Shown here: in pieces, positions 43,275 through 52,419 of the stretch
Layout of the letters: every line of letters begins with the position of its first letter
Position numbering within the stretch: the first letter of the stretch is position 1
Source: Natrinema salifodinae
Lineage (GTDB): Archaea > Halobacteriota > Halobacteria > Halobacteriales > Natrialbaceae
Direction of reading: 5' to 3'
DNA length: 64,000 nt
Assembly: GCF_900110455.1 (NCBI RefSeq)
Contig: NZ_FOIS01000001.1
Location: forward strand, 1-64,000
Program-made: the position numbers and the translations under genes
Notes under the pieces: generated by a model
What the model was told of the DNA's origin: nothing
What the model saw: only the letters and a program-made list of their open reading frames with translations
Database searches by the model: none

Positions 43275-45341
43275 TTACCGGCCGCCGACCGGGATCGTGA
43301 ACGTGAACGTCGACCCCTCGCCTGGCTCGGAGTCGACCCAGATGCGGCCGCCGTGGCGCTCGACGATGCGACGACAGAGCGCCAGGCCGATGCCGGTGCC
43401 GTCGTACTCCTCGCGGCTGTGGAGCCGCTGGAACACCCGGAAGACGCGGTCCTGCTCGTCGGGATCGATTCCGATTCCCTCGTCGGCGACCGATAGTTCC
43501 CAGGTCCGGCCGCTGCGATCGACCCCGACGTGGATCCGCGGGGGGTCGTCGCCGCTGTACTCGATGGCGTTCGACAGCAGGTTCTGGAACAGTTGGCGAA
43601 GCTGTCGCGGGTCGCCCTGGACCGCGGGTAACGACTCGGTCGTGATCTCGGCGGCTTCCTGCTCGATCATCACCTGAAGGTCGGTCAGGACGTCGTCGAG
43701 CACGTCGTCGAGATCGACGGGCTCGAACGGATCGCCCTGCGAGTCGATTCGGGAGTACTCTAAGAGCCCGTCGATCATCCCGCGCATGCGGTCGGCGCCG
43801 TCGACGGCGTACTCGATGAACTCCCGGCCGTCAGCGTCGAGGTCGTCGGCATACCGGTTCTCGATCAGCTGCAGGTAGCTCGAGACCATTCGGAGGGGTT
43901 CCTGCAGGTCGTGGGAGGCGGCGTAGGCGAACTGCTCTAACCGCTCGTTCGAGGCTTCGAGGTCCGCCACGGTTTCGTTAAGGCGACGCTCGTACCCCTG
44001 GCGTTCGATGGCGGTCGCGAGAATCGTCGCGACGCTCTCGAGGAAGTCGACGTCGTGGTCGGCGAACTCCCGCCGGTCGGTGTCGTAGACGCCGAGGACG
44101 CCCCACGGATCGGCCGACGAGCCGACGGAGACGCTGACGCCGCTGCGGACGTCGCGATCGGTCAGCAACGACGGGCCGTCGAACCGGTCGTCTGTTTCGA
44201 GGTCCTCGACGACGACCGGGCCGTCGTTCGTCAGCGTGGCGGCGGCCAGCGAGTCCGGCGCCGTCGCGGACGTCGTGGCGTCGTCGAACGAGGCGCCGGG
44301 GTCGTTATCGGCGCGGACCCGAAGCCGGTCGGCATCGGCGTCCGGGCCTGTCACCTCGCGCTCGAGGACAATCGCGTATTCCGCGTCGAGCGCGGCCGCG
44401 ACCAGTTCGGTTGCTTTCGGAAGGAGATCGTCGATGTCGGCGTTCTCGAGGGCGTACCGACCGAGATACGAGACCGACTCGAGCTGAACGACCTTCTCGG
44501 TTAGGGTGTGTTCGGCCCGTTTACGCGGCGAGATGTCCCGAAAGAGGCCGACGAAGTAGCGGTCGCCGTCGTAAGTGAAGTCGTTGAGCGAGACGCCCAG
44601 CGGGACCTCGTGTCCGTCCTTGTGTTGGCCGGGGAGCTCGACGTAGGTCCAGTTGATGTGTCGCTCGCCGGTCTCGAGGTACCGCTGGAGCGCGGAGAGG
44701 TGTGTTTGGCGCAGCCGCTGCGGGATGATCTCGACCTGGCTCGATCCGACGAGTTCGTCGGGGTCGTAGCCGAGGATGCGCCCGACGGCAGGGTTAGCGT
44801 ACTGGATATCGCTGTCAGTGTCCAAAACGATGATGCCGTCGGGGAGCGCGTCGGCGAGCGCCTCGAAGGTTCGCCCGTACGTGAGCTCGGAACGGGCGTC
44901 CGACACCGACCCGCCGTCGCCCGATCGGGGTCGGACGATCCCGGTGATCGACGGCTGCTGGTCGACCTCAGCCGCTGTTCCGGCCGCACTCGGCCCCCGT
45001 TCGAGGTGGACGGTACAGGGAAGCGTCTCCGTTTTCGTCCGAAGCGAGATCGTCGCCGAGATCGGCGATCCGTCGTCGAGGGCCGCGACCAGCGACTCGA
45101 AACCCTTCCCCTCCCCCTCGTCGGCGACGAGTGCGTCGAACGACCGGTCGCGGAGTTCGGCGCGCGTGTAGCCGGTCAGCCGAGCAAACGCGTCGTTGGC
45201 GGCGATGATCGTTCCGGCCGGCGTCGCTCGGAAGCAGGCGATCCCTGCCGCTTCGAGCAGTCCCGCCATCCGGAAATCGGTCGACTCCACGTCAACACCG
45301 GTCTCCTCGGGGGCGGACTCGTGTGGCGGGCCGGATCCCAT
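43275..45341 (-). CDS. PAS-PAS-GAF sensor histidine kinase
   Basis: A 688-residue cytoplasmic kinase without transmembrane helices. PAS-A covers about 25-115 (AAGIACFRATPAGTIIAAND), PAS-B about 155-275 (LPDGIIVLDTDSDIQYANP), GAF about 300-445, then HisKA with AASHDLQEPLRM (phospho-acceptor H477) and a HATPase with N-box NLLSNAIEYSG and G boxes DEGIGI and GTGIGLAL. The H-box resembles phytochrome-type kinases. The start at 45341 is chosen because CTTATCTACGC lies about 25 bases upstream; an ATG 20 codons earlier would include that element. No response regulator is adjacent. Confidence 0.9.
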   Translation of the reverse strand: MGSGPPHESAPEETGVDVESTDFRMAGLLEAAGIACFRATPAGTIIAANDAFARLTGYTRAELRDRSFDALVADEGEGKGFESLVAALDDGSPISATISLRTKTETLPCTVHLERGPSAAGTAAEVDQQPSITGIVRPRSGDGGSVSDARSELTYGRTFEALADALPDGIIVLDTDSDIQYANPAVGRILGYDPDELVGSSQVEIIPQRLRQTHLSALQRYLETGERHINWTYVELPGQHKDGHEVPLGVSLNDFTYDGDRYFVGLFRDISPRKRAEHTLTEKVVQLESVSYLGRYALENADIDDLLPKATELVAAALDAEYAIVLEREVTGPDADADRLRVRADNDPGASFDDATTSATAPDSLAAATLTNDGPVVVEDLETDDRFDGPSLLTDRDVRSGVSVSVGSSADPWGVLGVYDTDRREFADHDVDFLESVATILATAIERQGYERRLNETVADLEASNERLEQFAYAASHDLQEPLRMVSSYLQLIENRYADDLDADGREFIEYAVDGADRMRGMIDGLLEYSRIDSQGDPFEPVDLDDVLDDVLTDLQVMIEQEAAEITTESLPAVQGDPRQLRQLFQNLLSNAIEYSGDDPPRIHVGVDRSGRTWELSVADEGIGIDPDEQDRVFRVFQRLHSREEYDGTGIGLALCRRIVERHGGRIWVDSEPGEGSTFTFTIPVGGR

Positions 45342-45360
45342 CGTCGTGGCTTCGACCGTA

Positions 45361-45371
45361 GCGTAGATAAG
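45361..45371 (-). promoter_or_regulatory. TATA-like element of the histidine kinase
   Basis: On the minus strand CTTATCTACGC is centred about 25 bases before the ATG at 45341, which is the reason for choosing that start. Confidence 0.45.
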
Positions 45372-45433
45372 GTCTGTGAAACCCGGGACCACTTCCCGCA
45401 TTCGATCACTCCCGACTGAGGCAGACGGGAGCC

Positions 45434-48274
45434 CTAGTCCCAGAACGACTGCGTCCGGGCGTACTCGCGCTCCTTCGAGAGAATGTCTCGATAGAACTCG
45501 TCCTCGTCCTCGCGGAGCTTGTTGATGATCCGGGCGGCGTTGTGCGGGCCGACGCCGCGGGCGGCCATCGCGATCACGGCCTGCTTGCCGTGACTCTGGA
45601 CCAGGCTCGCGGCGCGGAACGCGCGCTCGGTCATCTGCTCTTGCTCCTCGTCTTTCTCCGCGGCGCGGACGGCCTGGACGACCTCGTCGGCCCACGGGTT
45701 CAGCGACGCGATCCGGGTCGAGCCGCAGTCGGGGCACTCGGGTTGGTCGGGAACGCGTTTGACCTTCGTCTTCGCCTTCCACTCCTTGCAGTGGGTACAC
45801 AGCAGGATGACACGGTCGTTCTGGAGCCGCTCGCGGACCGTCTTGATGACGCTCGCGTCGGCGTTTTCCGGCGCGAGCAGTTCCTTGCCGCTCGAGGAGC
45901 GACCGCCCTGGCCGACCGGCGTGCGACCGCGGTGGGTCACAAGTTCGAGGTCGTCGGACTGGATTCGCTCGAGGACCGCGCTCGCCCGCTCGATATTCAG
46001 GTCCTCGTGGAACACCTCTCGGATCGCCTCCTCGTACATCGGCGTCTCCTCCAGGGCCGACAGCAGGCGATCGTTCGAGATGCGGCCCGACCCCTGGCCC
46101 TGCCAGCGCTTGAGCGCGCCGAACTTCGCCGAGACCTGGGCGAGCCGGAACGCGAGGGCGTCCGAGCGCTTGAGCCCGAGTTCGACGATGGCCTCGACGT
46201 GGTCCGGGTCGGTGTCCTCGAGCACCTCGATCACGTCGCTGGTCGCGATCGAGTTCGGCACCTCGAGTTCGATCCGGTAGGGATCGGTCTCGAGGCCGAC
46301 GGAGGAACCGGCCCGCTGGCCCAGCAGGGCCGAGAGCACCCGCCCGAGCGTCTCGTTGGCCGTGTGGCCGAAGCAGGCGTTGAGCACGATCGTCCGCCCC
46401 CGGCGCTCTAAGACGAGCCGATCCGCCGTCGGCATCGGCGTCTCGGCGTCGACCTGGCGCTCGAGCTGCGTACAGGCCTCCGTGAGCGTGTACTCGTCGG
46501 CCGGATATCGGTGTGCGAGTTCGCGGCCGATCGCCGCGGCGTCCGCACCCGTCTCGAGCTGCGGCTCTGCGACGGCGCGGATCTCGCCGACCTCGCCCGC
46601 CACCGCGGCGGGGACCGGGATCTCCTGGCCGATCCACGACGGGACTTCCCCCGCGGGGTCCTCGATCGGACTGACCTTGACCCGCCCCTCCTCGTCGTCG
46701 ATCTCGGCGATCCGCCACATCTCACCGCGCTGGACGAACACCTCGCCAGGCTGGGCGAAGTTGACGACGAACCGCTCGTCTAAGGTGCCGATCTGGGTCC
46801 CCGAGGCGATGTCGTGGACCTCGTAGGTCTCCTCGTCGGGGATCATCGAGAGGTTCGCGTAGACGTACTGCCAGGTGCCGCCGGTCGTCTCGATGCGGTC
46901 CTCGCCCTCGTCGAACCACAGGATCCGGTTGCGGTGGAGTTCCGAGAGGATTTCGCGGATCGTCGCCTCGGGCACGTTCCGGAACGGGTACGCCCGCGTG
47001 ACCGTCTCGACGGCCTCGTCGACGTAGGTATCCCCGCGGCTCTGGACGATCGCCGGCAGCTGGTTCGCGACCACGTCCAGGCTGCCCTCGTGGATCGCCG
47101 CCGGCTCGACCTCGCCGTCGCGGGCCCGCCTGGCGATCGACAGCGCCTCGAACGTGTCGTCGGGCCTGGTCGTCACGATCGTCCCCTCCGAGACCGCGTC
47201 CTGGCGGTGGCCCGCGCGGCCGATCCGCTGGAGCAGCCGGGTGACCTGGCGGGGGCTCTTGTACTGGATTACGTGGTCGACCTGGCCGACGTCGATGCCC
47301 AGTTCCATCGAGGAGGTACACAGCAGGCCGTCGAGTTCGCCGGCCTTGAACCGGTCCTCGACGTCGATCCGGGCCTCCTTCGAGAGCGACCCGTGGTGGA
47401 CCCCGATCGGCAGGTCGAGCTCTTTGAATCGCGAGCCCAGCGCCTCCGCTGTCTGGCGGGTGTTGACGAAGATCAGCGTCGACTCGTGGTCGGCGACCAG
47501 GTCCCGGATCAGCCGGACGTGGCTGGCCGTGTCGGGTTCGGTCATAAGCTCGCCGGCCAGGCGCTCGTCTTCCCCCGTCACCGCGGGCTCGCGGACCGTC
47601 ACGTCGACGTTGCTCCCGACGTCAATCTCGCGGATCTCGCAGGGGCGGCCGCCGGTGAGGAACTGTCCGACTTCCTCGGGGTCGCCGACGGTCGCAGAGA
47701 GACCGATCCGCTGGAACGGCCCCGCCAGGTCGCGGAGCCGCTCGAGGCCGATCGCCAACTGCGCGCCCCGCTTCGACGCGGCGAGCTCGTGGACCTCGTC
47801 GATCACGACGTGGGAGACGTCCTGTAGCGCCTCGCGCAGCCGCTCGCCGGTGAGCATCGCCTGAACGGTCTCGGGCGTCGTGATCAGCACGTCCGGCGGG
47901 TCCTCGGCCTGTTTGCCCCGCTGATACTGGGTCGTGTCGCCGTGGCGGACGTCGACCTCGAGGTCGAGGTAGTCGCCCCACCACTCCAGACGCTCGCGCA
48001 TGTCGCGGTTGAGCGCCCGCAGCGGGGTGATGTAGAGCGCGCCGAACCCCTCCGGCGGGCCACCGTCGGCGACCAGGTGGTCGAAGACGGGCAGCATCGC
48101 CGTCTCGGTCTTGCCGCTCCCGGTAGGCGCGATCACCAGCGTGTTCTCGCCGCTCGACAGCGGCGGGATGGCCAGGCGCTGCGGTGCCGTCGGCGTCGAG
48201 AATCCCCGTTCGGAGAGCGCCCCGCGAACCGTCGAGCCGAGGTGCGTAAACGCCGCGACGTCCCCGTCAATCAT
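45434..48274 (-). CDS. lhr: Lhr-type ATP-dependent helicase
   Basis: A 946-residue superfamily 2 DNA helicase. Motifs: Q region PTAPQRLAIPPL, Walker A APTGSGKTET, ITPLRALNRD, DEVH in VIDEVHEL, SAT in GLSATVGD, then HHGSLSKEARIDVEDRFK and QRIGRAGHR. A winged-helix and Lhr-specific C-terminal region follow; near residue 795 a zinc site CTHC ... CPDC is visible. Archaeal Lhr proteins unwind DNA in repair and recombination. The gene stands 92 bases from the kinase, on the same strand, with its own probable promoter. Confidence 0.95.
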   Translation of the reverse strand: MIDGDVAAFTHLGSTVRGALSERGFSTPTAPQRLAIPPLSSGENTLVIAPTGSGKTETAMLPVFDHLVADGGPPEGFGALYITPLRALNRDMRERLEWWGDYLDLEVDVRHGDTTQYQRGKQAEDPPDVLITTPETVQAMLTGERLREALQDVSHVVIDEVHELAASKRGAQLAIGLERLRDLAGPFQRIGLSATVGDPEEVGQFLTGGRPCEIREIDVGSNVDVTVREPAVTGEDERLAGELMTEPDTASHVRLIRDLVADHESTLIFVNTRQTAEALGSRFKELDLPIGVHHGSLSKEARIDVEDRFKAGELDGLLCTSSMELGIDVGQVDHVIQYKSPRQVTRLLQRIGRAGHRQDAVSEGTIVTTRPDDTFEALSIARRARDGEVEPAAIHEGSLDVVANQLPAIVQSRGDTYVDEAVETVTRAYPFRNVPEATIREILSELHRNRILWFDEGEDRIETTGGTWQYVYANLSMIPDEETYEVHDIASGTQIGTLDERFVVNFAQPGEVFVQRGEMWRIAEIDDEEGRVKVSPIEDPAGEVPSWIGQEIPVPAAVAGEVGEIRAVAEPQLETGADAAAIGRELAHRYPADEYTLTEACTQLERQVDAETPMPTADRLVLERRGRTIVLNACFGHTANETLGRVLSALLGQRAGSSVGLETDPYRIELEVPNSIATSDVIEVLEDTDPDHVEAIVELGLKRSDALAFRLAQVSAKFGALKRWQGQGSGRISNDRLLSALEETPMYEEAIREVFHEDLNIERASAVLERIQSDDLELVTHRGRTPVGQGGRSSSGKELLAPENADASVIKTVRERLQNDRVILLCTHCKEWKAKTKVKRVPDQPECPDCGSTRIASLNPWADEVVQAVRAAEKDEEQEQMTERAFRAASLVQSHGKQAVIAMAARGVGPHNAARIINKLREDEDEFYRDILSKEREYARTQSFWD

Positions 48275-48412
48275 CGAAATACGGTACGGGAGAGCGGCGG
48301 ATAAGTACCACGTTTCCGGTGAACACGAGCGGGTCGAACGGAACCGCTAGCCGAGCAGCGAACCGGACGGCACGTGCCTGCGAACGCGCAACCGTCACGA
48401 TCACTGCTCGAG

Positions 48413-49051
48413 TTACTCTTCGGTCTCCTCGCTCTCGTCGTCGGTTTCGGTCATCGATTCGGCGTCGACGAGATCCTCGGCGACGTCCTCGTCGACCGTC
48501 ATCTCGCCTGGCTCCGCGGGTTCCTCCTGAACGTCGGACTCCGCTCGCTCGGCGATTTCCTCCTCCGAGCGCTCCCGATCGGTGTAGTCGGCGTTCGTTG
48601 CCGTCTCGTCGAGCACGTCGGCCTCGTCGGTCTCAGCGGGCGCTCCGGGTTCGTCGTCGGCTTCCGTCTCCGATTCGTCGCCTTCCCCTTCGCTTTCGTC
48701 CTCACCGGGTTCTCCGATCGGAATCCGCGCGACGTCGTCGGGCACGGCGTCGTCGGCCCGATCCCGAATTTCGGCGACGGACTCGGTGGGATCGGTCGGG
48801 ATGGCCTCGACGGTCCGGTTCCGTACCTGATCGGGGATGGCGTTGACGGCGCGTTCCTGAACACCCTCGACGGATGGGCTCGGGGCCCGGTCGCGTGAGC
48901 CCAAGAGGCGCGAGATGATGTAGGCGAGCGCGAAAACGCCGAGGCTGACGAGCAGGAGTCTGACGGGCCCGCCGACGGACGAGGCTCCGTCCGTCCGGCG
49001 ACGTGCCGAGACGGTAGCGTCTTGATCACGAGCGGGTGGTCGGAGTCGCAT
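48413..49051 (-). CDS. Acidic single-pass membrane protein
   Basis: A 212-residue protein. One hydrophobic helix at about residues 30-50 (RLLLVSLGVFALAYIISRLL) follows a basic N-terminus; the rest is an exceptionally Glu/Asp-rich tail, probably disordered. Segments ERAVNAIPDQVRNRTVEAIP and IRDRADDAVPDDVARIP look like short amphipathic repeats. No known family. The ATG at 49051 precedes RLRPPARDQD; one 17 codons earlier is possible. Confidence 0.65.
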   Translation of the reverse strand: MRLRPPARDQDATVSARRRTDGASSVGGPVRLLLVSLGVFALAYIISRLLGSRDRAPSPSVEGVQERAVNAIPDQVRNRTVEAIPTDPTESVAEIRDRADDAVPDDVARIPIGEPGEDESEGEGDESETEADDEPGAPAETDEADVLDETATNADYTDRERSEEEIAERAESDVQEEPAEPGEMTVDEDVAEDLVDAESMTETDDESEETEE

Positions 49052-50189
49052 CACGAATGGTACGCGCTCGGCCGGGAAGTGGGTTGGGGGGTATCCATTC
49101 AACGACAGATACCGGCTATCGATCGGTAGTCATCAGTCGATACGACAGCCTACCGAAGGAGAAAAACTATATAGATGTTTTCCCGGAATGGCTGGCTCAT
49201 GGACAGAACAGTTACGGCACTGTGCCGTAGAGGCCTTACTTCGTCACGGAATCGGTATATCGTCGTCTTGAATCGAATGGCCGTCCGCCACGGACGGAAA
49301 CCCTGGTATTTTGTAAATATCGAAATGATGAAGGGACCGGCCGTCGTCAGTACCCTGCCGAATGCGCCGGTGTGTGCGCTCTTCGGGCAGTCTGATCAGT
49401 GGTAGCCACATATACCGGTATTATAGTAGGGCCGTCTTTCCTCTTCATGATGATGGCTCGAAGAAACTATGAATGGGTTTTATAGTAACTATATATTTGT
49501 TCTCGGCCTCTCGCTCTCTGGTTCGAGTCCGCCGGTCGGGCACATATTTGGCACCGGAGCGGTTGTGTTCGTGTACCGGGTTGTGACCGGATCGGCTTAC
49601 GATTACAAACATATGGTTGTAATTCATTGGGAAAACATCGGCCGGCCCCATGTTGTGTGTTCCCGTGTCGCGAACCCCGATGGTTGTACTTCCGAATTAG
49701 TACCCGATATATTATATGCGCTTGTTTTATAATGCCTCATAATTGTGGTATACATGAATCAGATCTGGGCCTGAGTCCACTATTTCGGAGATTTGGGGCG
49801 GTGGTTCATACGGTTCCTCACGGAGGAACCCGTTCCGAAAGCCGACCCATCCGCCGCCTGGCTGCGGCGTCGTGGAATCGATCGCGCATCGCCGGTTCGG
49901 ACCGACGAATACGGCGGTATTTGCAGACATCAGCCCCCGATCCTCGAACTCGATACCCGGCGTGACATCGCGACAATGCCGGATCAGCGCCGATTGATCG
50001 GCCGTGCTACGGCCAGCTTAGTTCCGCTATCGGGAACGAACCGGAGCGGTAGACGAGTCTCGAGCGCGACGTATCGACCGTCGTTCCGTCGCGAACCGAC
50101 GCGGAATTCGGACCAGGCCGTCGCGAACTGAGCCACCCCTTCCACTATCGAAACGAACAGGGCGGTCTCTGAGTCGGTGGTACCGTACC
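49052..50189. other. AT-rich, essentially geneless stretch
   Basis: About 1.1 kb clearly richer in A and T than its surroundings, with many TATA-like strings (CTATATAGATG near 49166, TTTATAGTAACTATATAT near 49479, TATATTATATGC near 49708). Short open frames here have neutral or basic products and no homology. It may be a decayed region, a transfer scar, or hold an unrecognised RNA. Confidence 0.5.
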
Positions 50190-50530
50190 GTGTGTTACGC
50201 ACACCGCTGCACTCTGTCCGTGGGTTTATGGTGACGATGGTCGCGCGCCTGGCGATCAGCCCGTTCGTCCTGGCGATCACCGAGGAAGTTGCCGGCTCGA
50301 ACGCTGCGGTCAGCCTCGGCCCCTCGCTCATGTGGGAGAGGGACGCCGCGATGCAGCTCCCAGCGGGATTCTCGGCGATCGATTCGGCTGGCGGGCCGGA
50401 ATTCTCATTGGGTTCGCGATCGCTGCCCGGGTCTTCATCCTCTTCGCGAGCGGGCTCTTCTCGCTGTATCCCCTCAGTCACGAACTGACGCAGCCGCTGA
50501 CGGGTTCGCTGTCGGATCGGTGGGGCGGGG
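50190..50530 (+). pseudogene. Frameshifted MFS transporter remnant
   Basis: One frame reads GFMVTMVARLAISPFVLAIT and SNAAVSLGPSLMW, AMQLPAGF, the first two helices of an MFS carrier; at about 50350-50370 the homology moves to the next frame and continues GILGDRFGWRAGILIGFAIA, which contains the DRxG loop motif after helix 2. A further piece, PLTGSLSDRWGG, looks like the equivalent loop of a later part, joined by deletion. The rest of the carrier is gone. Confidence 0.7.
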
Positions 50531-50674
50531 AACGACGACGGCGCCGAGGCGGCCGGGGCAGTCCCGGGCGATACCTTTTTTCCGTCGTGGATCGATCATC
50601 TCCGATGTGAACGTTCTGGACACGCGACGGCGGAGTCGATGGCTCGCGAGCGCTCGAGGAGGTGACGTCGACGG

Positions 50675-50836
50675 ATGAGTGACGGCCGACCGGGACCGAT
50701 CGGGCGGCTCCTCGACGCCGAACGACGGCTCCACGAGGCCGCGCCGATCAGGGACGGCTACAGCCGACTCCTCGTCCGGACGCTCCTGTGGTTCGCGTTC
50801 TTCAGTCTCGTCGCCGCGTTGCTTTCGGGGCTCTGA
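50675..50836 (+). CDS. Small single-helix membrane protein (53 residues)
   Basis: A short frame, MSDGRPGPIGRLLDAERRLH, then a polar stretch and a C-terminal hydrophobic helix LVRTLLWFAFFSLVAALLSG (part). GC-rich third positions and the clean hydrophobic end favour a real small protein. Function unknown. It converges with the dehydrogenase gene downstream. Confidence 0.5.
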   Translation: MSDGRPGPIGRLLDAERRLHEAAPIRDGYSRLLVRTLLWFAFFSLVAALLSGL

Positions 50837-50910
50837 GCGCCGTCTGCCGCCCCCGAGATGAGCCTCGCAACCATCGCGGCCCTCTGCCGGGCGGCCGCCA
50901 CCGACGTCGG

Positions 50911-52305
50911 TCAGGCGTCCGGCAGCACCTTTCCGGGATTCAGAATGCCGTTCGGATCGAACGTCTCCTTGACTGAGCGCATGAGATCGAGCGCCTGGCC
51001 GTGTTCCGCCTCCATGAATTTCCGCTTCCCGATGCCGACGCCGTGTTCGCCGGTCGCGCTGCCGCCGAGTTCGATGGCCCGCTGCACGACGCGATCGTTC
51101 AGTTCGTGAGCCCGCTCGACCATCGCCTCGTCATCGGGATCGACCAGCGGGGTAAAGTGGAGGTTTCCGTCCCCCGCGTGCCCGACGCAGGCGGTGACGA
51201 GATCGAGATCGTCGCTCGCCTGCGAGACCGCGTCGACGATCTCCGGATAGCGGGAGATCGGGACGACCACGTCGCCGACCAGAGCGATGTCCCACTCCTG
51301 CCGGTACGCCCGCGTCGCCGGATACTTGTCGCGACGGGCCTGCCAGATCTCGTCGAGTTCCCCGTCGGGGGCCGACTCCCACGAGCGCATCCCGTGGTCC
51401 TCGCAGATCGCCTTCGCGAACGCGAGGTCCTCCTCGATCCCGCTGTTGTTCGCGTGCAGCTCGATGAGCAGCGTCGGGCGCTCCGCGAAGGTGACGTCCT
51501 CGCGGTAGGCGTTTATCACCTTCAAGGATGTGGCGTCGATGAACTCGATGGCGCCGGGAACCAACGCCGATCCGATCGCGTCGGCGACGGCCCGAGACGC
51601 GTCGACGCGCGACGGGAACGTCACCAGTGCCGCGCGGCGGTGTTCCGGAATGCCGACTAGACCGAGCGTGGCTTCGGTAACGACGCCGAGGGTCCCCTCG
51701 CTGCCGACGAAGAGGTCCGTCAGACTGTACCCCGCGGAGGTCTTGACGACCTCGCTGCCGCACTCGACGACGCGTCCGTCCGCGGTGACCACCTCGAGCC
51801 GACGAATGTGGTCGCGGGTCTCCCCGTACCGGACCGCGTTGAAGCCGCTGGCGTTCGTCGCGACCATCCCGCCGATCGTCGCCACGTCGCCGCTGGAGAT
51901 GCCGGGTGCGAATCGCAGCCCGTGCGGGGCCAGCCGTTCGTTCAGGTCGTCGTAGACGACGCCAGCACCGACGGTCGCCTGCAAGTCGTCGGGCGACACC
52001 TCGACGTGCTCGATCTCGGCGGTACTGAGAACGATTCCGCCAGCCGAGGGGATCGCACTGCCCTCGAGCCCCGAGCCGCCCGAACGGGGCGTGACCGGGA
52101 CGCCACGCTCGTCGGCCGCCGACAGGACGGCCGCGACCTCCTCAGTCGCGGCCGGCCAGGCGACGGCATCGGGTAGCTGCTCGGGGTGAACGCTCGCATC
52201 AGATGCGTACTGTTCGCACACGCTTTCCGCGTGTGCCACCCGTCCGTCGGTGATCACCTCGTCGAGAAATCCGCAGTCGTAGCCCGAATCGGCATCCGAT
52301 ACCAT
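50911..52305 (-). CDS. FAD-linked 2-hydroxyacid dehydrogenase (GlcD / D-LDH type)
   Basis: A 464-residue flavoprotein of the vanillyl-alcohol-oxidase fold. FAD-binding block TPRSGGSGLEGSAIP near residue 75, GGMVATNASGFNAVRYG near 150, then the C-terminal VGHAGDGNLHF and TGEHGVGIGKRKF, the metal- and substrate-binding histidines of D-lactate and glycolate dehydrogenases. It oxidises a D-2-hydroxyacid to the 2-oxoacid and passes electrons to the respiratory chain. The start at 52305 (VSDADSGYDCGF) is preferred to an ATG five codons before. It follows the CoA-transferase on the same strand by about 114 bases. Confidence 0.9.
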   Translation of the reverse strand: MVSDADSGYDCGFLDEVITDGRVAHAESVCEQYASDASVHPEQLPDAVAWPAATEEVAAVLSAADERGVPVTPRSGGSGLEGSAIPSAGGIVLSTAEIEHVEVSPDDLQATVGAGVVYDDLNERLAPHGLRFAPGISSGDVATIGGMVATNASGFNAVRYGETRDHIRRLEVVTADGRVVECGSEVVKTSAGYSLTDLFVGSEGTLGVVTEATLGLVGIPEHRRAALVTFPSRVDASRAVADAIGSALVPGAIEFIDATSLKVINAYREDVTFAERPTLLIELHANNSGIEEDLAFAKAICEDHGMRSWESAPDGELDEIWQARRDKYPATRAYRQEWDIALVGDVVVPISRYPEIVDAVSQASDDLDLVTACVGHAGDGNLHFTPLVDPDDEAMVERAHELNDRVVQRAIELGGSATGEHGVGIGKRKFMEAEHGQALDLMRSVKETFDPNGILNPGKVLPDA

Positions 52306-52419
52306 GGGAAGAAGGTTCACGGACTGGCATAAAATCGCATCGGTCCACCCGGATCGGCTGATCGGGTAGCGAGCACGTTTCGCGTCCGCCGCTCCGACCC
52401 GCTCGCGTCAACGTCCGAA

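Noticed and set aside
45402-46718. N-terminal extension that would make the histidine kinase 1147 residues long
   Set aside because: The added part overlaps the Lhr gene in another frame and is arginine-rich; PAS homology and the TATA element point to a start at 45341.
46814-47827. 337-codon frame opposite the Lhr helicase
   Set aside because: Antisense to conserved helicase motifs; no homology of its own.
49469-49732. 87-codon frame in the AT-rich region
   Set aside because: Neutral product with codon use unlike the genome, no homology; treated as non-coding.
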